Shown: positions 43,427 to 53,080 of the stretch, one piece after another
How the letters are laid out: the number at the start of each line of letters is the position of its first letter
Numbering within the stretch: the first letter of the stretch is position 1
Assembly: GCA_015234045.1 (NCBI GenBank)
Contig: JADFWU010000002.1
Coordinates: 77,251 to 141,250 of the forward strand
Direction: 5' to 3'
Origin: Magnetococcales bacterium
GTDB taxonomy: Bacteria > Pseudomonadota > Magnetococcia > Magnetococcales > JADFWU01
DNA length: 64,000 nt
Notes under the pieces: model-generated
Databases searched by the model: none
The model's input: the letters and a program-made list of their open reading frames with translations, nothing else
Told to the model about the DNA's origin: nothing
Program-made: the position numbers and the translations under genes

Positions 43427-44722
43427 TTATGTGTTGGTGCGTGTCTTTAAGAATTGTCGTGTGAGAATTTTACTCTCTTCAACAGCGGGTTGATCAAAAG
43501 GATCAATACCAAAAAATGCAGCTGTGAGAACGGTTTCCATTTCCAGGAGAATGATCAACTCACCCAAGGCAACAGCATCTCCTGAACGAAGAGAGAAGGT
43601 GCGTACTGGCTCACCTCGGTTGATCAGGGTATCACGTGTGCCGAAAAACTCCGCTTGAAACAGTGTGCCCCATCTGCGTCCGGCAAAGGGAGCAACCGCC
43701 TCAAGATTGGCAAAGCGATTGGGAATTTCAGCGCCTTGGTTTGCCAAACTGGGATCATTTAGAAAGGTGAACTGTTTGTTTTTTGGACCATCAAGGTAAA
43801 GCTGTAACTGTGAGTGCTGATCAGTCACACCACGGGATGCAATAGGCGTTAAGCCAAAGCGTGCACCACTGTGGTTGCGTTTGCCAAGACTCTCTGCCCA
43901 AAGTTGGGCAAACCATGCGGTGACATTGCTCAATCGGTCGCCATAGTACATTTGGATGGATTGGTCGCGTCCGGTATGATTCATTTGATACTGGGCTGCG
44001 GCCATACGAAAAGCGGGATTGGTGTCCAGGTCACTACTGAGACAGCGGTTGGCCATGGTTGATGCGCCCTGGATCAGAGCGTCAATATCCACACCGGCAA
44101 TGGCGGCTGGAAGGAGTCCGACAATGGAGAGTACCGAAAACCGACCGCCAACTGGTGGATGCTCAATAATTGGACAACCCAGTGTTTGGGCAATCTGACC
44201 GATGGCACTGTTGGGGTTTTCGGTAATAACAGCCGTCAGGTCCGAAAGGTGTTTGCCAAGGCGTGCTTCACGCATGGGCAAAGTGGCTAGGAATTGGCTC
44301 AAGGTTTCCGGTGTACCACCGGATTTGCTGACTGCCAGTACAAAAGTTTCTTCCCAAGCGCCTTGCAACTGCTCGTTCAGAGTTTCAGGGTCAAGATTAT
44401 CGGCAAAGATGACGCTATTGCGCTGTTGGGGTGCCAATGCACGAATAAGCATGTTGCCACCGAGGGAACTACCACCGATACCAAACACCACTGTACGCAC
44501 GCAACGTTGACGAATATGTGTGGCCCACTGTTTTGCAATATCAACTTGATCTTTCCGAAATGGAAGGTGCAAAAATGACGGATCGACACCTGATTTCCAT
44601 TCTTGAAGTCGGGGAAGCAACGCATGAAAAGCCAGCCGAGCGGATTGTTGCAGCGCTTCATCAATGCGTTCAGGACGAAAGTGCTGATCCTCAATCTTGA
44701 GGTGTTGGTGATCTGCGGTCAT
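43427..44722 (-). CDS. pgi: glucose-6-phosphate isomerase
   Basis: A 431-residue PGI interconverting glucose 6-phosphate and fructose 6-phosphate in the cytoplasm. The SIS folds show VVFGIGGSSLGGNMLIRAL, VSKSGGTPETLSQFL, GGRFSVLSIVGLLPAAIAG and the catalytic Glu region; GVTDQHSQLQLYLDGP and KILTRQFLKT are at the C-terminus. Length is at the short end of the family, as in many bacteria. It follows nlpD on the minus strand, 66 bp downstream. Confidence 0.95.
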   Translation of the reverse strand: MTADHQHLKIEDQHFRPERIDEALQQSARLAFHALLPRLQEWKSGVDPSFLHLPFRKDQVDIAKQWATHIRQRCVRTVVFGIGGSSLGGNMLIRALAPQQRNSVIFADNLDPETLNEQLQGAWEETFVLAVSKSGGTPETLSQFLATLPMREARLGKHLSDLTAVITENPNSAIGQIAQTLGCPIIEHPPVGGRFSVLSIVGLLPAAIAGVDIDALIQGASTMANRCLSSDLDTNPAFRMAAAQYQMNHTGRDQSIQMYYGDRLSNVTAWFAQLWAESLGKRNHSGARFGLTPIASRGVTDQHSQLQLYLDGPKNKQFTFLNDPSLANQGAEIPNRFANLEAVAPFAGRRWGTLFQAEFFGTRDTLINRGEPVRTFSLRSGDAVALGELIILLEMETVLTAAFFGIDPFDQPAVEESKILTRQFLKTRTNT

Positions 44723-44788
44723 GGGCTAGGTCTTTCCTGAATATGAAAAGTGACAGTGATTTTTGTAGCTTGAAAGTAGGTTACAATA

Positions 44789-46045
44789 TCATGATTTTGG
44801 CAAATATTTGAGTGGATTTATGGGTTTTATTCGGCGGCGCAGCTCAAAATGAAGTCGGGGTGTGTGAACACGACCAGATTTGCCAGCCAGAGCAATGACT
44901 TCACCAGCGCGGACCGTCGCACCGCGAGAAACTTGGAGTTTACTGTTATGAGCATAGGCAGTGGTATAGGAGCCACCATGTCGAATGATGATCAGGTTGC
45001 CATAGCCCGGTAGTTCATTGTCTGCATAAGAGACAATACCGCTTGCGGCAGCTCGGATTGGTTCATCCTGTTTGACTTCGATATCAATACCGGTATTGCG
45101 GTCATTGCCATGTTTACCGAATTTTGAAATCACTTTGCCATGCACAGGCCAATGCCAACGTTTGGGCGGACCAGATTTTAGAATCCAGCTGTCTTTTAAC
45201 CGTTTGACAGGTTTCTTTTTCACCACGATTTTGGTTGCCGGTGGTTGAACATGTTTTCCTGAGCCAGCAAACGCGGTGCCTCCGGTATTGGCAGAGGGTC
45301 TGGGCGTAAGTACTGGTGCGGTTGTTTGTGCGGCTATGACAGGAGCTGTTTTTATGGCTGTATTGGCCACAGCTTTTGGTGGTCCATTGAACGAACCATT
45401 CACCGTGTTCGTTTGTTCAGGATAGCTTTTTGATGGGGTTGGGTAAGCATATTGATTTTCCGGTTCTGCCAACGGTTCCAGTGGTGCAGCAGGCTCCGAA
45501 ATCGGATCAGGTGGTGTTCCATAATATCGACCCTGATCCACTGGAGGTGCATAGGCAACAAAGTTGGGTAGTGTGTTTTCTGCCTGTTGGTTTACAGCCT
45601 GTTGGTTTGGCAATTGTGTTGAATGAAGGATCTGTTGTTCTGTTGTTTGTTCTGGTTGTTGGTTCGCCAAAAAATCAGCCTGTTGTGAATCTTGATAAAT
45701 AGGCTGAGGTGCGGGTTGTGCAACACGCAATGTTTGGCCGACCACTAACATATCCGCATCGTGGATATTGTTCCATTGGACCAGATTTTCTGGGTCCAAT
45801 TCATGGACTACGGCAATAGCCCACAGTGTATCGCCTGGTCTCACGGTGTAGAGTTCGGAATCGCTGCGATAGATGCGACTCTCTTCGGGTTCCAACTCCC
45901 AAGCCATAGGCGGTCCACTGGCAATACGCACCGGTGGTTTTTCAAATGGCTCTTGATTGCAACCAAACAGCAACAGTGCCAGTAGTGGAATAGCAAGAGG
46001 GCGCACATGTAGTGTACGCAAACAGAGAAGAAGAGGACCACTCAC
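44789..46045 (-). CDS. nlpD: NlpD-like LysM/M23 lipoprotein, catalytically degenerate
   Basis: A 418-residue outer-membrane-type lipoprotein with lipobox LLLFGC near residue 29. A LysM peptidoglycan-binding domain (YTVRPGDTLWAIAVVHEL...NNIHDADMLVVGQTLRV) is followed by a Gln/Pro/Thr-rich linker (140-280) and an M23 domain (HWPVHGKVISKFGKHGNDRN, GYGNLIIIRHGGSYTTAYAH, LHFELRRRIKPINPL). The first metal His of M23 (HxGxD) reads RNTGID, so the site is incomplete, as in E. coli NlpD, which instead activates the AmiC amidase. The GTG start overlaps the preceding yqaA stop by 4 nt. The surE/pcm-yqaA-nlpD neighbourhood resembles the enterobacterial surE-pcm-nlpD locus but no rpoS follows. Confidence 0.9.
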   Translation of the reverse strand: MSGPLLLCLRTLHVRPLAIPLLALLLFGCNQEPFEKPPVRIASGPPMAWELEPEESRIYRSDSELYTVRPGDTLWAIAVVHELDPENLVQWNNIHDADMLVVGQTLRVAQPAPQPIYQDSQQADFLANQQPEQTTEQQILHSTQLPNQQAVNQQAENTLPNFVAYAPPVDQGRYYGTPPDPISEPAAPLEPLAEPENQYAYPTPSKSYPEQTNTVNGSFNGPPKAVANTAIKTAPVIAAQTTAPVLTPRPSANTGGTAFAGSGKHVQPPATKIVVKKKPVKRLKDSWILKSGPPKRWHWPVHGKVISKFGKHGNDRNTGIDIEVKQDEPIRAAASGIVSYADNELPGYGNLIIIRHGGSYTTAYAHNSKLQVSRGATVRAGEVIALAGKSGRVHTPRLHFELRRRIKPINPLKYLPKS

Positions 46046-46623
46046 AACAGATACTTGGCTCCAAAGAAGAGCAGCAATGCTGCAATCATTAACACAGCGG
46101 TAAGAAGGCTGAGATGACGCTCAACCATATTTCGTAACCGATCACCACCCCAGTATAGCAGACCAGCCACCAAGAAAAACCGTGCGCCACGTGCCACTAT
46201 TGAGGTCACCATGAATGTGACGAAATTGGAGTGTACAACGCCCGCAGTGATGGTGAACAATTTATAGGGAATGGGCGAAAAGGCAGCGGTGGCAATAATC
46301 AGTATATCATTGGCTTCAAAAGTACTTTTCAGCGCTTCGTACTGGTCCCAAACATTATAAAATTCAATAATCGGCGTGCCCACCCATTGCCAGAACTGTG
46401 CGCCGATCAGATAGCCCAATGCGCCGCCGATTACGGAACCAATGGTACACCAAAAGGCAAAGACAAACCCTCTGGATGGTTGAGCCAAGACCATTGGAAT
46501 CAACAATAGATCTGGTGGAATCGGAAAAAATGATGACTCCATCAGTGCGATGGTAAACAGTGCAGGCACGGCATAGCGCGACCTGGCCCAATTCATTGTC
46601 CAGTCATAAATGCGTTGAAGCAT
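46042..46623 (-). CDS. yqaA: YqaA/DedA family membrane protein
   Basis: A 193-residue integral membrane protein of the DedA/SNARE-associated family, YqaA branch. It has FFPIPPDLLLIPMVLA, GGALGYLIGAQFW, the re-entrant FSPIPYKLFTITAGVV and SIVARGARFFLVAGLLYW. Family members support envelope homeostasis and some DedA proteins flip phospholipid carriers. It lies 3 bp after surE-pcm and overlaps nlpD, indicating co-translation. Confidence 0.88.
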   Translation of the reverse strand: MLQRIYDWTMNWARSRYAVPALFTIALMESSFFPIPPDLLLIPMVLAQPSRGFVFAFWCTIGSVIGGALGYLIGAQFWQWVGTPIIEFYNVWDQYEALKSTFEANDILIIATAAFSPIPYKLFTITAGVVHSNFVTFMVTSIVARGARFFLVAGLLYWGGDRLRNMVERHLSLLTAVLMIAALLLFFGAKYLL

Positions 46624-46626
46624 GGT

Positions 46627-48036
46627 CTATTCCCAGCCGTCTTTTCCGATAAGAGGTACAAAACGGCAGGCTTCCAAGCGTTCTTTTATGAGTTCTTGGG
46701 CTGCTGTTCGTGTTAATCGCATGATGTACTGACTCTGTTTATCACCTTCAGGGACCACAAGGATGCCATTCGGAGCCAGTTGGGCGGTCAATTTTTCCGG
46801 CACGATAGGTGCGCCAGCAGTGACGAGGATTCGATCAAAGGTGCGCTGTTCCGGCCAACCTTGGCTACCATCACCAATGAAAAATTTAACATTGGATATA
46901 CCCATCATTTCGAGGCGACGACGGGCGGTTTTGCCAAGCAGAGGCAGGCGCTCAATGGTGTAGACTGTGTGACACAGTTCTGAAAGAACAGCGGTTTGGT
47001 AGGCAGAACCGGTTCCGATCTCAAGGATTGTTTCTCGACCATTGAGTTCCAAGGCTTCGGTCATTCGAGCAACGGTATAGGGTTGGGAAAGTGTTTGTCC
47101 TTCGCCGATGGGCAAGGTTGCATCAGAATAAGCCCGGCTGGCCAGCGCTTCATCAACAAACTGATGTCTGGGAATCTCCTGCATCACTTTCAATACGCGT
47201 TGGTTGGAGATACCACGTTTAATCAGCTGTTCACTCACCATTCGACTACGACTTCGCGCTGAAGTCAGTCCACGTTCGCGGAGTTTTGTATCTTTTTTAT
47301 CTTGGAAGTTAGGCCAATTACCAAGGGCGGTCAACGCGCTGGTCTGGGTAAAGTCAGCCATAAGAGGGGTTACGGATATATGGCCTTTTTGAACAGCGTG
47401 ATGATCTTCCATAACCGCGCTGGAGTTGCGGCTATTGGCTTTCCAGAACCCTTTAGTGCGTTTATCGTAACTGCGTTGAAAAGGAGGAGTAATCTGTCGT
47501 CCTTGCCGTGTAATCAGCGGGGGTTTAAGTCGGTCAAAAGAGATATTGGGTACATTGATATTTAAAAAGGTGCCATCGGGCAGAATACGTGAGAGCCAAT
47601 CATTCAGCAGAATGCGTGTATATTTTGCAGCGGCATCGAATTGCCATGGTGGTTGACCAACCAATGATACGGCAATGGATGGAATACCACGGATAGCGGC
47701 TTCCATGGCAGCGCCAACGGTTCCAGAGTAGGTTACATCTTCAGAGAGATTACTGCCCATATTGATACCGGAAATCACCAGATCAGGCGCATTATCCAGC
47801 AGTCGATTGACAGCAAAGTGAACGCAATCACTGGGCGTGCCTTCGAGGGCGTACCAGTCTGGTCCAAGTTCATGGAGTCGGGGCGGGTTATGAAAATCGC
47901 TCACCGCATGGGATTTGCCGCTCTGATTACGATCAGGTGCGACGATCACCAACCGGCCTAAGCCAGAAAGATGATGGCTCAGATCCCGGAAGGAGGGTGA
48001 TTCGATACCGTCATCGTTGGTGAGGAGAATCAGCAT
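46627..48036 (-). CDS. surE-pcm: SurE-Pcm fusion: 5'-nucleotidase and protein-L-isoaspartate O-methyltransferase
   Basis: A 469-residue bifunctional protein. Residues 1-245 are SurE (LLTNDDGIESPSFRDL, VAPDRNQSGKSHAVS, GTPSDCVHFA, VSGINMGSNLSEDVTYSGTV), a phosphatase of nucleoside monophosphates. Residues 255-469 are Pcm (SARSRSRMVSEQLIKRGI, VMQEIPRHQFV, LPIGEGQTLSQPYTVARMTE, ILEIGTGSAYQTAVL), which repairs isoaspartate with AdoMet. Both motif sets are complete. In E. coli the two are adjacent overlapping genes; here they share one frame, with a short linker around 245-255 and no frameshift. It lies 21 bp downstream of the merR gene. Confidence 0.95.
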   Translation of the reverse strand: MLILLTNDDGIESPSFRDLSHHLSGLGRLVIVAPDRNQSGKSHAVSDFHNPPRLHELGPDWYALEGTPSDCVHFAVNRLLDNAPDLVISGINMGSNLSEDVTYSGTVGAAMEAAIRGIPSIAVSLVGQPPWQFDAAAKYTRILLNDWLSRILPDGTFLNINVPNISFDRLKPPLITRQGRQITPPFQRSYDKRTKGFWKANSRNSSAVMEDHHAVQKGHISVTPLMADFTQTSALTALGNWPNFQDKKDTKLRERGLTSARSRSRMVSEQLIKRGISNQRVLKVMQEIPRHQFVDEALASRAYSDATLPIGEGQTLSQPYTVARMTEALELNGRETILEIGTGSAYQTAVLSELCHTVYTIERLPLLGKTARRRLEMMGISNVKFFIGDGSQGWPEQRTFDRILVTAGAPIVPEKLTAQLAPNGILVVPEGDKQSQYIMRLTRTAAQELIKERLEACRFVPLIGKDGWE

Positions 48037-48057
48037 GATATAGTTGAGTCTAGAGCG

Positions 48058-48501
48058 TCAGTGTTCCGATGTTTCACCATCAGGATGAGCGGCATGAACC
48101 AGTTGTTTATGGAGATCTTGCAGCCCTAGTCGTACCTCTTCGAGCAGGATACTATTTGTATCAAGGGTATCCTGCTCTTGAGGTGTCATCTGTTCTGCTT
48201 CGGGTTCAGTAGCCTTATCTTGTTGTTTTGCCAGTGCATCTTGCTTTGAGACTTCCTGGAGATGTTTTTTCGCCCCATCAACGGTAAACCGTTTGTCATA
48301 CAGAAGATGACGAATTTCCAGAAGTACGCGAACGTCCTGTTGCCGGTAGAAGCGTCGGTTACCCTTCCGTTTTACCGGTCGAACCTGAGGGAACATTTTC
48401 TCCCAGTAGCGCAGCACATGGGAGGCGACCTGGACGATCTTAGAGACCTCACCAATGCTGAAATAGAGCTTATCTGGAAGCGTCAGTTCCTGATCGGACA
48501 T
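48058..48501 (-). CDS. MerR-family transcriptional regulator
   Basis: A 147-residue MerR-type DNA-binding protein. The winged helix-turn-helix is residues 12-80 (YFSIGEVSKIVQVASHVLRY..KMFPQVRPVKRKGNRRFYRQ), followed by a short coiled coil, a Gln/Glu-rich linker and no recognisable ligand-binding domain. Such short MerR proteins commonly sit directly after ihfA in proteobacteria (annotated there as HTH merR-type); targets are unknown. It is 15 bp from ihfA and probably in the same transcript. Confidence 0.92.
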   Translation of the reverse strand: MSDQELTLPDKLYFSIGEVSKIVQVASHVLRYWEKMFPQVRPVKRKGNRRFYRQQDVRVLLEIRHLLYDKRFTVDGAKKHLQEVSKQDALAKQQDKATEPEAEQMTPQEQDTLDTNSILLEEVRLGLQDLHKQLVHAAHPDGETSEH

Positions 48502-48516
48502 TATCCGTTTCCTTTA

Positions 48517-48804
48517 TCAGGCCCGGACGGCACTGTTAACTCTATCCTTGAGTATTTGGCTGGCTTTGAAAGTAAGTACCTTCCTGGCAGTAATTTCAAT
48601 CTCTTCGCCTGTCTTTGGATTACGTCCGGGACGCGGGCCTTTGCTACGAATATTGAAATTACCAAAACCGGAGAGTTTTACGGGCCTGGTTCCTTCCAGT
48701 TCCTCGCGCACGATCTCCAATACTTCTTCCACTAGTCCAGCGGACTCTTTTTTGGTAAGGCCAATTTTACGGTACACAGCCTCGACGATATCCGCCTTGG
48801 TCAT
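48517..48804 (-). CDS. ihfA: integration host factor subunit alpha
   Basis: A 95-residue IHF-alpha/HU-family protein that bends DNA together with IHF-beta. It shows the HU signature GFGNFNIRSKGPRPGRNPKT and the C-terminal TFKASQILKDRVN. ATG 48804 has GGAG 6 nt upstream; a GTG four codons earlier is less likely. Its place after pheT and before merR is the standard order. A gap of 267 bp separates it from pheT, with a weak ACCTGTTT/AAACAGGT inverted repeat at 48921-48973, so it may have its own promoter. Confidence 0.97.
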   Translation of the reverse strand: MTKADIVEAVYRKIGLTKKESAGLVEEVLEIVREELEGTRPVKLSGFGNFNIRSKGPRPGRNPKTGEEIEITARKVLTFKASQILKDRVNSAVRA

Positions 48805-49071
48805 TGTTGTCTCCACAGCTTAGATTCTAACGGAAAAGACTTCTGAAACAGGGGATTCAAGTCTTTCTAAGTGACAGATGAGGATAGGCACCTCGATCCC
48901 GTCTGTCAACGAACCCTTTAACCTGTTTTCACACAGAGAAATCAATTTCTTGTTTCGAAGAATGTAAACAGGTGATAGTTTTATTTCTTTTCCGAACAAA
49001 AGTACGCTTTTTTTGACGAATTTTTTGCAATTTTGAACTGAATTATTCTCAATTCGACCAAGCGAAAAAAA

Positions 49072-51456
49072 TCAACCTCCGCGCAATTGAGCATCAAATT
49101 GGCTGGTAACGCGGCTGATGATTTTTTCAGCAACCGGCTGCACATCCTCTTCACTCAAGGTTTTGGATTCTGACTGAAGGAATACACCAATCGCAAGGCT
49201 TTTCTTACCTTGGTCGAGATTATCCCCTGTATACACATCAAACAATACGACATGTTGTATCAGTTTTGGGCTCACTTTTCGAATGGTGGTAATGATCTCC
49301 TGTGCGGTAACCGATTCAGCGACCACGAAGGCAAAATCACGTTCAACAGCAGGAAATGGGCTGATCATTGGAGCATTGGGATTCGTTTTGGCTTGGTTAC
49401 GCAGCCCTTCCATATTCAATTCGAAAATATAGGCCGGTTGAGAGAGCCCCATTTTTTCTTGAATAGCGGGATGTAATTGACCAATCCAACCCATTGGTGC
49501 ACCTGGTCTTGGCGAGAAGATTTCCGCTTTTCTGCCTGGGTGCAGAAAATCCGGTCCACCGGTGGCAAATCGAATGCCCGGTGTGCGAAGTGCGGCAAAC
49601 AGGCCTTGCAGATCGCCTTTCAGGTCGAAAAAGTCCACATCTATTTGGGCGGAGTGCCACGCGCGTGGTCCAATGGGACCACTGATCAAACCGCCAAGTC
49701 GTTCTTCTTCCTGAATGGTGTTATCTGGCTGTTTAAGAAAAACATGACCGATCTCAAACAGGTTAAGTTGATTATTACCTCGGCTCAGATTGCGTTGTGC
49801 GGTTTCCACCAATCCACAAACCAGTTTGGTCCGCATTACAGACTGTTCTTCTGAAATGGGATTCATCAGAGTGAGTGGTGTGATGTCAGGATCGAACTGT
49901 TTTTGCAGGCTGGGATCAATGAAGGCGTAGTTAACCACCTCGAAATATCCATAGCCGGTAAAGATCCGCCGACAGCTGATACCACGTTCTGTAATTGGGT
50001 CTGGCGCTGGCGCACTGACCGTTACTGTAGGCAGAACGGTTTTGACACGATCATAGCCATAAACACGCACCACTTCTTCAAGAAGATCTTCTTGAAGACG
50101 CAGATCGTGACGATGTGATGGTGGTTGGAAGCGTCCATCATCAAGTTGTTCACAGCCCAGGCGTTGCAGCATGCCGATCATTTGATCATTGGAGAGATCC
50201 ACACCGCCGCGTTGGCGAATCAGATCAGGGTCAAAGGGCAGGGGTTTGGGTTTGTTCCAAGTACCTGCATCTATCAGAATGATCGGACCGGCTGTACCGC
50301 CTGCGACCTCAATCAACAGGTTGGTTGCTCGATCAATGGCAGTGGTAATGCCTTCAGGGTCGGTGCCGCGTTCGAAACGAAAGCGGGAGTCGGATAACAG
50401 ATTCAGCCGCCGTCCGGCCCGAGTGACGCGGATAGGATCAAAGTATGCGGATTCGAGTAGAATATTGACTGTGCTATCCGTCACACCGCTCTGAAGACCG
50501 CCCATGATGCCAGCCAGTGCCAGCGGGCGTTTGGTATCGGAGATCAGGGTCATTTCTGGTGTGAGTGTATATTCCTGTTCATCAAGCAGGGTGATTTTTT
50601 CGTTTTCGGTGGCGCATCGGACGATGATCGGAAGGTTCAGCGTATCCAGATCAAAGGCGTGCAGCGGCTGATTGAGGTCTAACAGAATATAGTTGGTGAT
50701 ATCCACAACATTATTGATGCTTCGGAGTCCAACTGCTTCCAGACGCTGTACCAACCACTCTGGGCTGGGACCGATTTTTACACCTTCGATCACGCGTCCT
50801 GAGTAGCGTGGACACCCTTCTCCATCATCGATACGGATCTCTACCGGATACCGTTCGGCAACGGTTGGATCAACCGCCACTTCAGTATGCATTGATTTTA
50901 CGGGCACATCCAAGATTGCACCGAGATCACGAGCAATACCGCGCACGCCCAGGCAGTCGCCACGGTTTGGTGTCAAGTCCACTTCGAAGGTGTGATCATT
51001 GAGAGAGAGCGCTTCAATGATTCCGATACCTTCTTCAGTTTCAGGAGGAAGAATCAGGATACCTTCGGCACTTTCAGTAATACCCAATTCTGCGGTAGAG
51101 CAGAGCATGCCTTCGGAGACTTGGCCGCGAATTTTACCGCGTTTGATTTTCATGCCATTAGGCAGTTGAGCGCCGACTCGGGCTACGGCCACCTTATCGC
51201 CTTTTTTGTGATTTTTAGCACCACAGACGATGGTTAGGTTTTCCGTGCCAACGCGGACCTTACATACGGTGAGACGGTCAGCATCGGGATGTTTACCAAC
51301 GTCGATAAGAGCGCCAACCTGCACCTTGTCGAGACCGGTGGCGCGATCAACCAGGCTTTCCAGTTCAAGACCAGCCATGGTCAGACGCTCACCCAATTCA
51401 ACGGGTGACAGAGAGGTGTCCAGATGATCGAGAAGCCATTGATGGGTAAATTTCAT
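49072..51456 (-). CDS. pheT: phenylalanine--tRNA ligase beta subunit
   Basis: A 794-residue PheT of normal length. Domains in order: EMAP-like tRNA-binding fold (VGALIDVGKHPDADRLTVCK, CGAKN), B3/B4 editing domain (VDLTPNRGDCLGVRGIARDL, and RFERGTDPEGI), B5, the class II-like core (SDSRFRFERG, VVNYAFIDPSL) and a C-terminal anticodon-binding ferredoxin fold (PFPAVERDFAFVV). With PheS it forms the alpha2-beta2 enzyme. It starts 45 bp after the pheS stop. Confidence 0.98.
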   Translation of the reverse strand: MKFTHQWLLDHLDTSLSPVELGERLTMAGLELESLVDRATGLDKVQVGALIDVGKHPDADRLTVCKVRVGTENLTIVCGAKNHKKGDKVAVARVGAQLPNGMKIKRGKIRGQVSEGMLCSTAELGITESAEGILILPPETEEGIGIIEALSLNDHTFEVDLTPNRGDCLGVRGIARDLGAILDVPVKSMHTEVAVDPTVAERYPVEIRIDDGEGCPRYSGRVIEGVKIGPSPEWLVQRLEAVGLRSINNVVDITNYILLDLNQPLHAFDLDTLNLPIIVRCATENEKITLLDEQEYTLTPEMTLISDTKRPLALAGIMGGLQSGVTDSTVNILLESAYFDPIRVTRAGRRLNLLSDSRFRFERGTDPEGITTAIDRATNLLIEVAGGTAGPIILIDAGTWNKPKPLPFDPDLIRQRGGVDLSNDQMIGMLQRLGCEQLDDGRFQPPSHRHDLRLQEDLLEEVVRVYGYDRVKTVLPTVTVSAPAPDPITERGISCRRIFTGYGYFEVVNYAFIDPSLQKQFDPDITPLTLMNPISEEQSVMRTKLVCGLVETAQRNLSRGNNQLNLFEIGHVFLKQPDNTIQEEERLGGLISGPIGPRAWHSAQIDVDFFDLKGDLQGLFAALRTPGIRFATGGPDFLHPGRKAEIFSPRPGAPMGWIGQLHPAIQEKMGLSQPAYIFELNMEGLRNQAKTNPNAPMISPFPAVERDFAFVVAESVTAQEIITTIRKVSPKLIQHVVLFDVYTGDNLDQGKKSLAIGVFLQSESKTLSEEDVQPVAEKIISRVTSQFDAQLRGG

Positions 51457-51501
51457 CGTCCAGCTACTTCCTAACTTTGAAGAGTGGGGGAACAGACGTG
51501 C

Positions 51502-52548
51502 TTAAATGCCTGAGACGGCATACTTTGAGAGAAAACGGGTATCGTTTTCAAAAAAGGTACGCAGATCATTAATGCCATATTTGAGCATAGCCAAGCGTTC
51601 AACGCCCATGCCGAAGGCATAACCGGAGTAGCGGCTTTTATCGATACCAACATTGGTCAACACATTGGGATGGATCATGCCGCAGCCAAGCACTTCAAGC
51701 CAGCCGTTACCTTTACAGATTCGGCATCCTTTACTGTTACAGAACAGGCAACCCATATCCACTTCAGCGGAGGGTTCGGTAAAGGGAAAGAACGAAGGCC
51801 GAAAGCGCACCGGCAGATCACGTTCAAAAAAGCGAATCAGAAACGTTTCCAACAAGCCTTTCAGGTGACCAAAGTGGATATCCTCATCCACGGCAAATCC
51901 TTCAACCTGATGAAACATCGGCGTATGGGTGATATCGGAATCACAGCGAAACACCTTACCGGGTGCGATAACGCGCAGCGGGGGTTGGCGATTTTCCATT
52001 ACCCGAATTTGCACCGGCGAGGTATGGGTTCTCAGTACCTGCTTTGGTTCATCTGGTTCTGTAGGCAGGTAGAAGGTATCGTGCATTTCTCTAGCGGGGT
52101 GATCGGGCGGAATGTTGAGTGCTTCGAAGTTGAACCAATCGGTTTCAATTTCTGGCCCGGTAGCCACTTCAAAGCCCATGCGACCAAACACCGCATTGAT
52201 TTCGGACAGAGCACGGGTGATGGGGTGAACGCCGCCTTCATTGGGTTGTCGGCCGGGTAGGCTGATATCCAGTGCTTCGTCTGCCAATTTGCTATTGAGT
52301 GCGGACGCTTTGAGTATGTCACGGCGTTCTGCCAATGAGGCATTAAACGCTGTTTTAATCTCATTGGCCAGCACACCCAGAGCCGGGCGTTCTTCGGCGG
52401 AGACTTTACCCAAGCCTCTCAGGAGTTGGGTGAGTGCGCCTTTTTTACCCAAGGTTTGCACGCGAATTTGTTCCAGGGCTTGAAGGGAGTCAGCCTCTGA
52501 TATGTTATTCAACGCATCTGTTTTCAGGCGTTCCAGTTCTTCCCGCAT
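51502..52548 (-). CDS. pheS: phenylalanine--tRNA ligase alpha subunit
   Basis: A 348-residue PheS, the catalytic subunit that activates phenylalanine. The N-terminal coiled coil is residues 1-85; the class II core shows [59 protein letters not shown] and the CysHis-rich [17 protein letters not shown], an insert with four Cys-like ligands, then [17 protein letters not shown]. The Cys pairs may bind zinc; this insert is seen in a subset of bacteria. A hairpin with a T-run precedes it. It is followed by pheT. Confidence 0.97.
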   Translation of the reverse strand: MREELERLKTDALNNISEADSLQALEQIRVQTLGKKGALTQLLRGLGKVSAEERPALGVLANEIKTAFNASLAERRDILKASALNSKLADEALDISLPGRQPNEGGVHPITRALSEINAVFGRMGFEVATGPEIETDWFNFEALNIPPDHPAREMHDTFYLPTEPDEPKQVLRTHTSPVQIRVMENRQPPLRVIAPGKVFRCDSDITHTPMFHQVEGFAVDEDIHFGHLKGLLETFLIRFFERDLPVRFRPSFFPFTEPSAEVDMGCLFCNSKGCRICKGNGWLEVLGCGMIHPNVLTNVGIDKSRYSGYAFGMGVERLAMLKYGINDLRTFFENDTRFLSKYAVSGI

Positions 52549-52562
52549 TCTTTTACCACCTC

Positions 52563-52626
52563 AACAAAAAAAGGGTTCCAACCGTTTAGCTGCTATCGTA
52601 TTAGCAGAACCCGGCGCGGAACCCTT
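52563..52626 (-). promoter_or_regulatory. attenuator-like terminator in the rplT-pheS interval
   Basis: On the minus strand AAGGGTTCC and GGAACCCTT form a 9-bp stem (52618-52626 with 52571-52579), enclosing a smaller CTGCTA/TAGCAG hairpin, followed by a run of seven T and then the pheS SD and start. Such placement is typical of a pheST attenuator. No phenylalanine-rich leader peptide could be recognised upstream; a short frame MFEAKDTKSRV crosses the stem. Confidence 0.75.
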
Positions 52627-52720
52627 GATTTTGTGTCTTTTGCTTCGAACATCCAGCTTTGAAATCCGCACGGCGACTTTCAGAGTTTATCGGAAGTGAA
52701 GCACTGACAATACAGACCTA

Positions 52721-53080
52721 TTAAGCTGCCAGAGCGGCTTTAGCCTGATTGACAAGTTGTTTGAAATCTTCTGGATTAGCAACGGCCAAGTCAGCAAGTA
52801 CCTTACGATCCAGTTCGATACCCGCTTTGGAAAGACCGTTCATAAATCGACTATAGGAGAGGCCATCCAACCGTGCAGCAGCGTTGATACGGGCAATCCA
52901 GAGGCGGCGAAATTCGCGCTTTTTGGCTTTCCGATCCCGATAAGCGTATTGAAGGCCTTTTTCCACCCGCTGTTTAGCGATGCGGAAGCAGCTTTTATTG
53001 CGTCCGGTATATCCCTTGGCAGCCTTCAGTACTTTCTTATGACGCTTACGCGCGGTTACACCCCGTTTTACTCGAGACAT
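52721..53080 (-). CDS. rplT: 50S ribosomal protein L20
   Basis: A 119-residue L20, a basic primary-binding large-subunit protein needed for early 50S assembly. [20 protein letters not shown] and [20 protein letters not shown] are diagnostic. It follows rpmI by 87 bp. In E. coli L20 represses its own operon by binding upstream mRNA; the sequence alone does not show such a site here. Confidence 0.98.
   Translation of the reverse strand: MSRVKRGVTARKRHKKVLKAAKGYTGRNKSCFRIAKQRVEKGLQYAYRDRKAKKREFRRLWIARINAAARLDGLSYSRFMNGLSKAGIELDRKVLADLAVANPEDFKQLVNQAKAALAA

Noticed and set aside
48921-48973. Inverted repeat ACCTGTTT/AAACAGGT before ihfA as terminator of pheT
   Set aside because: Loop of 37 nt, weak stem and no T-run; at most a regulatory dyad.
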